Positions 62,103-64,000 of a DNA stretch of 64,000 bases are shown here, one piece after another (positions within the stretch are counted from its first letter, which is position 1; every line of letters starts with the position of its first letter). Made by a program: the position numbers and the translations under genes. The DNA is from Bog-473 sp963728845 (GTDB lineage: Bacteria > Actinomycetota > Acidimicrobiia > Acidimicrobiales > RAAP-2): NCBI GenBank assembly GCA_963728845.1, contig CAVSLS010000055.1, positions 62,001 to 126,000 of the forward strand. The letters run 5' to 3'. The notes under the pieces were generated by a model, which was given only the letters and a program-made list of their open reading frames with translations, was not told where the DNA came from and made no database searches.

Positions 62103-62569
62103 TGGCACACCCCTTCTACCCGTCGGGCAATCCGCGCTTCAACCATGTCGCCATGTCGCTGCCCGCCGACCTCCTGGGTCAGGAGAGCCGGGCAGACGTC
62201 TGCCGGTTCTTCCACGAGGTGCTCGGCTTCGAGGAGATGGAGGTGATGACGGAGGACCGCCGGCGCCTGATCCTCAGTTGCGTCCACTGGGACCAGTTCA
62301 TCTTCCTGATCGCGGAGGACGACCCGATGCGCTGCCCCCGGATGGACCACTACGGCTTCGCCGTCGGCTCACTCGACGAGTTGCGCGGTATTCAGGAGCG
62401 AGCCGAGGCGTTCCGCAAGTCGGACGACCGCATGGAGCTCATCGACCTGCACATGGACGACCAGAAGGTGGTCAAGATCCATTCGCTCTATGTCCGCTAT
62501 CTGCTCCCGATGACGATCGAGTTCCAGTACTGGGAGTTCCCCGAGCCGGCGGTGCCGTCGGCCACCTGA
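62102..62569 (+). CDS. VOC (glyoxalase/dioxygenase) family protein
   Basis: 155 residues. NPRFNHVAMSLPADLL and VCRFFHEVLGFEEMEVM are a first beta-alpha-beta module with a metal-site His. RMDHYGFAVGSLDELRGIQE and IEFQYWEFPEP (Glu) complete the second. A metal-dependent lyase, isomerase or dioxygenase. Coupled to the alcohol dehydrogenase by a one-base overlap, so it likely acts in the same pathway. Confidence 0.8.
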   Translation: MAHPFYPSGNPRFNHVAMSLPADLLGQESRADVCRFFHEVLGFEEMEVMTEDRRRLILSCVHWDQFIFLIAEDDPMRCPRMDHYGFAVGSLDELRGIQERAEAFRKSDDRMELIDLHMDDQKVVKIHSLYVRYLLPMTIEFQYWEFPEPAVPSAT

Positions 62570-62603
62570 TCGATCCCTCGCCGCCCGCCGCTACGGTTCG
62601 GGC

Positions 62604-63431
62604 ATGGCACCCTCCGCTTCCGCACCGCAACGAGCCGAACGGTTCCGCTCCCTCCATGTCCCGGGCACGCCGCTGCTCATGCCCAACGCCTGGGACATCG
62701 GTTCCGCCGCGTTGTTCGCCGCCCTCGGCTTCGACGCGATCGCCACCACGAGCGGCGGTTTCGCCGCCACGCGCGGCCGCCTCGACGGCGCCATGACCAA
62801 GGACGAGGTGCTGGCCCACGCCGGCGAACTGGCCGGGGCGGTCGACATCCCCGTCTCCGCCGACCTGGAGAACTGCTTCGCCCACGACCCCGAGGGTGTC
62901 GCCGCCACCATCGCGGCCGCCATCGACGCCGGCCTCGCCGGTGGTTCGGTGGAGGACTTCACGGGCAACCGGGACGACCCCATCTACGGGCTGGCCGAGG
63001 CCACCGACCGCGTGCGGGCGGCGGCGGAGGCTGCGCATTCCGGACCGGTGCCCTTCGTCCTGACGGCGCGGGCGGAGAACTACCTGCACGGCCGCGCCGA
63101 CCTGCAGGACACCCTCAGGCGCCTGCAGACCTACCAGGAGGCGGGGGCCGACGTGCTCTTCGCACCCCGGGTCGTCGAACCGGGCGAACTCCGCCAGCTG
63201 CTCTCGGCCGTCGACCTTCCCGTCAGTGTGCTCGTCCTGCCCGGCGCGCCGACCGTCGGCGAACTGGCCGAGCTCGGCGTCAGCCGCATCTCGGTCGGGG
63301 GAGCGATCGCGGTCGCCGCCTACGGCGCCGCCATCAACGCGGTCACCGAGCTGCGGGACAGTGGCACCTGCGGGTACTGGGACCTGGCCGCGGTCGCCCG
63401 GCCCGTGATCGCGGACGCCTTCAGTCGCTGA
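62604..63431 (+). CDS. Isocitrate lyase / PEP mutase superfamily protein
   Basis: 275 residues. FRSLHVPGTPLLMPNAWDIG, ATTSGGFAATRGRLDGAMTK, IPVSADLENCFAHDPEGVAA (metal-binding Asp and Glu) and VPFVLTARAENYLHG fit the PEP mutase/ICL barrel, closest to the oxaloacetase or methylisocitrate lyase-like subgroup. It cleaves or forms C-C or P-C bonds beside a carboxylate. 34 bases after the VOC gene, likely in one operon. Its end overlaps the convergent RidA gene by 11 bases. Confidence 0.83.
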   Translation: MAPSASAPQRAERFRSLHVPGTPLLMPNAWDIGSAALFAALGFDAIATTSGGFAATRGRLDGAMTKDEVLAHAGELAGAVDIPVSADLENCFAHDPEGVAATIAAAIDAGLAGGSVEDFTGNRDDPIYGLAEATDRVRAAAEAAHSGPVPFVLTARAENYLHGRADLQDTLRRLQTYQEAGADVLFAPRVVEPGELRQLLSAVDLPVSVLVLPGAPTVGELAELGVSRISVGGAIAVAAYGAAINAVTELRDSGTCGYWDLAAVARPVIADAFSR

Positions 63432-63891
63432 CGGCGACGGTCACCTCAATCTCGACCGCCCCGTTCCGGGGCAGAGCGGCGACGCCGACGGCGGAACGCG
63501 TGTGGCGCCCCGCCTCGCCGAAGACGTCTGCCAGCACCCGGCTGGCGCCGTCCACCACGGCCGGCTGCCCGTGGAAGTCGGGCGCGGAGCAGACGTAGCC
63601 GGTGACCGTCAGCACCCGCGTGATGCGGTCGAGCGAGCCCAGCGCCTGCTCGAGCACCGCGAGGGCGTTCAACGCGCACACGGCAGCCGCCTCCTTCCCC
63701 TCGTCGATGGTGACCGTGTCGCCGAGGCGGCCGAGGCACGTCAGCTCTCCGGCGATGCGGGGCAGCTGTCCCGAGGTGCGCGCCACACCGTCGTGGACGA
63801 CGACGGCATCGAGAGGGTCGTGTGGGGGATGCGGCCCGTACAGGGTCAAGCCCAGCTCGGCCAGCCGGGCACGGATGGTGCCGTCGCTCAC
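63421..63891 (-). CDS. RidA-family (YjgF/YER057c/UK114) protein
   Basis: 156 residues. LGLTLYGPHPPHDPLDAVVV, HDGVARTSGQLPRIAGELTC, AALNALAVLEQALGSLDRIT and VTGYVCSAPDFHGQPAVVDG, then AGRHTRSAVGVAALPRNGAV, with the conserved Arg of 'R.avgv..LP..a.ve'. Trimeric enamine/imine deaminase fold. The enlarged N-terminal part is typical of the second RidA subgroup. Convergent with the PEP-mutase gene. Confidence 0.87.
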   Translation of the reverse strand: MSDGTIRARLAELGLTLYGPHPPHDPLDAVVVHDGVARTSGQLPRIAGELTCLGRLGDTVTIDEGKEAAAVCALNALAVLEQALGSLDRITRVLTVTGYVCSAPDFHGQPAVVDGASRVLADVFGEAGRHTRSAVGVAALPRNGAVEIEVTVAVSD

Positions 63892-63897
63892 TGGCGG

Positions 63898-64000
63898 CTA
63901 CCGCATGTAAGGGGTAGACGCTGGCGAAGTTCTGGTTGACCTTCTCGGGCAGCGGGAAGATCCCGTCGAGCTGGGTCGCACCCCAGATGATCTTGGCGGA
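63898..64000 (-). CDS. Partial C-terminus of an unknown protein, cut by the window edge
   Basis: The minus strand entering from 64000 reads AKIIWGATQLDGIFPLPEKV, NQNFASVYP. A one-base change in CCCC near 63910 would end it SVYPYMR with TAG at 63898-63900; as written the frame runs on into the RidA gene. Coding character is clear but the family is not recognised from 33 residues. It ends 6 bases before the RidA start, so the two are probably one operon. Confidence 0.45.
   Translation of the reverse strand, partial: PPRSSGVRPSSTGSSRCPRRSTRTSPASTPYMR

Overview
The window is GC-rich actinobacterial DNA. The evidence is GTG/TTG starts, ATGA/GTGA stop-start overlaps, a deazaflavin (F420)-type reductase, and acyl-CoA genes in several small operons. 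It also has two surface proteins built from 'GYWLVASDGGIF' repeats, which I associate with Acidimicrobiia. That class is an inference; there is no rRNA, tRNA or CRISPR array here to test it.

Layout. 1-6700: accessory DNA with a zinc-ribbon protein, a truncated DUF222 gene, a broken YVTN/PKD surface protein, and a lower-GC island. The island holds a frameshifted serine recombinase, a coupled HTH peptide, a small winged-helix-like protein and two tandem paralogous unknown proteins. 6787-31600: mostly fatty-acyl or other acyl-CoA catabolism (CoA ligases, acyl-CoA dehydrogenases, thiolases and thiolase-like proteins, crotonases, SDRs, an amidohydrolase). This block is interrupted by a Clp island, where an active ClpP stands divergent from an XRE regulator and a ClpP homologue lacking its catalytic triad, and by rlmN. 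31660-36750: a complete but heavily frameshifted branched-chain-amino-acid-type ABC importer (livF, livG, livM, livH and a binding protein). 36975-43800: CoA-transferase, TetR regulator, SDR, TesB thioesterase, AllA-like protein, cupin, an IS630 scar and a 2-hydroxyacid dehydrogenase. 43906-46939: a large secreted repeat protein. 46986-57262: [NiFe]-hydrogenase maturation genes (hypA, hypB, hypC, hypD, hypE, hypF), a nickel permease, a Fur-family regulator, a YceI protein, two SIS-domain proteins and a second HypC-like protein. No hydrogenase structural genes lie in the window. 57517-64000: single metabolic genes (SRPBCC, phospholipase C-like, RraA, ThuA, alcohol dehydrogenase, VOC, PEP-mutase/isocitrate lyase, RidA).

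The most coherent hidden signal is a 14-bp palindrome, TGAC-N6-GTCA with core TGACACCGnnGTCA. It occurs seven times, always at the promoters of acyl-CoA or associated genes, and one copy lies just upstream of the TetR gene at 38808. This suggests an autoregulated TetR regulon covering much of the window. A second regulatory signal is a Nur-like box between the nickel permease and the Fur gene.

About twenty-five genes carry single-base indels, often in G, C or T runs, while their conserved motifs continue in the next frame. Most look like consensus errors of an error-prone assembly rather than real gene death. They are annotated over the full span of the reconstructed gene, with the frameshift noted.
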